From NCBI GenBank assembly GCA_017302775.1, contig JAFLDC010000026.1, forward strand, positions 1 to 14,222: a stretch of 14,222 bases of DNA. Direction: 5' to 3'. This stretch comes from Sphingomonadales bacterium. GTDB lineage: Bacteria; Pseudomonadota; Alphaproteobacteria; Sphingomonadales; Sphingomonadaceae. The translations under genes and the position numbers were made by a program. Of the stretch, positions 13,391 through 14,222 are shown one piece after another. The notes beneath the pieces were generated by a model that saw only the letters and a list, made by a program, of their open reading frames with translations, made no database searches and was not told where the DNA came from. The number at the start of each line of letters is the position of its first letter. Position 1 is the first letter of the stretch.

Positions 13391-14222
13391 AGCGCGACGA
13401 TATCGGTGGGTGGGCCAGCGATCGAAATCATGTCACGGACCGACCAGTCGGCATTGACGATGGCGATTGCGCCGCCCAGCGCATCACGCAACTGTCGCGG
13501 ACCGAACGAGGACAGTCCAACCGCCGCGTGATCGGCTGAAAAGGCGATTCCCCGAGTCATCAGACGATCGCTTAAGCGAACGCGGCGACCGTCAGCAGCA
13601 AAGACCTCTCCGCTTTGCGAGGCGCTGTGCCAAACGGTGCCAGCCGGATCGACGGCTATGTCATGGCAGCCGTATCCCGGCAGGCTTGCCCGTGCCGCGA
13701 TGTGCCAGTCTCCGTCCAGCCAGGCGAGCTCGCTGCGCCGCTGCGGTTCGGCCCGGCCGTTGTGAAGCAGCACTGCGATGCGGCCGTCGATCTGTGCGAT
13801 CGAATTGATATGACAATAGCCGCCGCTCGTATCTTCAGACGGCGCTGGCGGCAGGATCTGCCTGGTATCGAGCGGGGAGCCATCGCGCATAAACCGCAGG
13901 ATCCGCTGGTTGGCGGTGTCGACCACACAGATGTGGTCACCGATCACGCGAACCTGATGGCAATTTGCATCGAGGCCCTTGGCCAGGACCTGCGGCGAGC
14001 CAAGGCAATTGTTCTTGATTGACAGGCCGATCAATCGGCCAAGCCCGGCTGACCGATCGCGCAACCCGCAATTTTCAAACAGATAGAGCTGGTCGCCGCT
14101 GCGGCACAGCCCAAAGAACCAGCCCTGGACGGCAAGCGTCGCCGAACCTTGCCCGATTGCGAAGAGGCCGCGCGGCGAGGCCACCAGCCAGTCCCGCCCC
14201 GCCAAATCGCCATCACGCAACC
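13387..14222 (-). CDS. Beta-propeller-like protein of unknown function (5' end outside window)
   Basis: At least 277 residues are visible. The frame is open to the right edge; the TTG at 14220 is probably internal, so the true start lies outside. The sequence shows repeating beta-rich blocks typical of propellers, each with a conserved His/Asp-bearing strand: ANCHQVRVIGDHICVVDTAN, GYCHINSIAQIDGRIAVLLH, and GYGCHDIAVDPAGTVWHSAS. Strands ending in Trp/Phe recur (GQGSATLAVQGWFFGLC, GRIAVLL). This resembles the TIGR03032/DUF4915-type propellers, but the match is from memory and weak. It has no visible signal peptide because the N-terminus is missing. It converges on kinase 2 with overlapping stops. 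Membership in the lasso cluster is plausible by proximity only; no function is assigned. Confidence 0.65.
   Translation of the reverse strand, partial: LRDGDLAGRDWLVASPRGLFAIGQGSATLAVQGWFFGLCRSGDQLYLFENCGLRDRSAGLGRLIGLSIKNNCLGSPQVLAKGLDANCHQVRVIGDHICVVDTANQRILRFMRDGSPLDTRQILPPAPSEDTSGGYCHINSIAQIDGRIAVLLHNGRAEPQRRSELAWLDGDWHIAARASLPGYGCHDIAVDPAGTVWHSASQSGEVFAADGRRVRLSDRLMTRGIAFSADHAAVGLSSFGPRQLRDALGGAIAIVNADWSVRDMISIAGPPTDIVAL

Noticed and set aside
1..14222. Mobile elements, CRISPR arrays, tRNA or rRNA genes
   Set aside because: No transposase-like protein, spaced direct repeats or recognisable tRNA/rRNA segments were seen on either strand by reading; a short or degenerate element could still be missed.

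Overview
The window is high-GC, tightly packed DNA that looks alphaproteobacterial, most likely from a sphingomonad (Sphingobium / Novosphingobium / Sphingomonas). This is inferred from the gene families, the GTG/TTG starts and the ATGA stop-start overlaps; no rRNA or tRNA is present to confirm it. It holds two unrelated gene systems that meet tail to tail at 5155-5158.

Region 1 (1-5158, all + strand) is one operon for using sulfoquinovose, the sulfonated sugar of plant and cyanobacterial sulfolipids, or a close relative. In order it encodes a GH31 sulfoquinovosidase (5' end outside the window), a LacI-family regulator, an aldo/keto reductase, an SsuD/SmoC-type flavin-dependent sulfonate monooxygenase, an NAD(P)H:FMN reductase, and a RibB-like protein that has lost the usual catalytic residues. 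The first four genes are joined by ATGA overlaps. The set matches the oxidative 'sulfo-SMO' pathway: the glycosidase frees sulfoquinovose, the FMN reductase and monooxygenase cleave the C-S bond to release sulfite and 6-dehydroglucose, and the aldo/keto reductase makes glucose. No transporter lies in the window.

Region 2 (5155 to the right edge) is a lasso-peptide biosynthetic cluster. Its key gene is a 43-codon precursor at 10410-10541. The predicted core is GFPGAGGDSSPFSDCTRS, with Thr at leader position -2, a Gly1-Asp8 macrolactam ring and a C-terminal Ser. Around it are the lasso cyclase (C), the PqqD-like leader-binding protein (B1), the transglutaminase-like leader peptidase (B2), two HPr-kinase-type kinases, a nucleotidyltransferase, two unrelated 2OG-Fe(II)-type oxygenases (one fused to a helical/TPR-like N-terminus) and a partial beta-propeller protein. 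Precursor, cyclase and kinase 2 read rightward. The TPR-oxygenase, B1, the small oxygenase and B2 read leftward from the same 261-bp intergenic region, which contains nested complementary segments suggesting a structured leader RNA. Two hairpins sit between precursor and cyclase, as expected if precursor is to be made in excess.

Together the genes predict a lasso peptide that is threaded, hydroxylated and probably phosphorylated, more heavily decorated than known phosphorylated lasso peptides. No ABC exporter, lasso isopeptidase or TonB receptor is present in the window. No mobile element, CRISPR array, tRNA or rRNA was seen.
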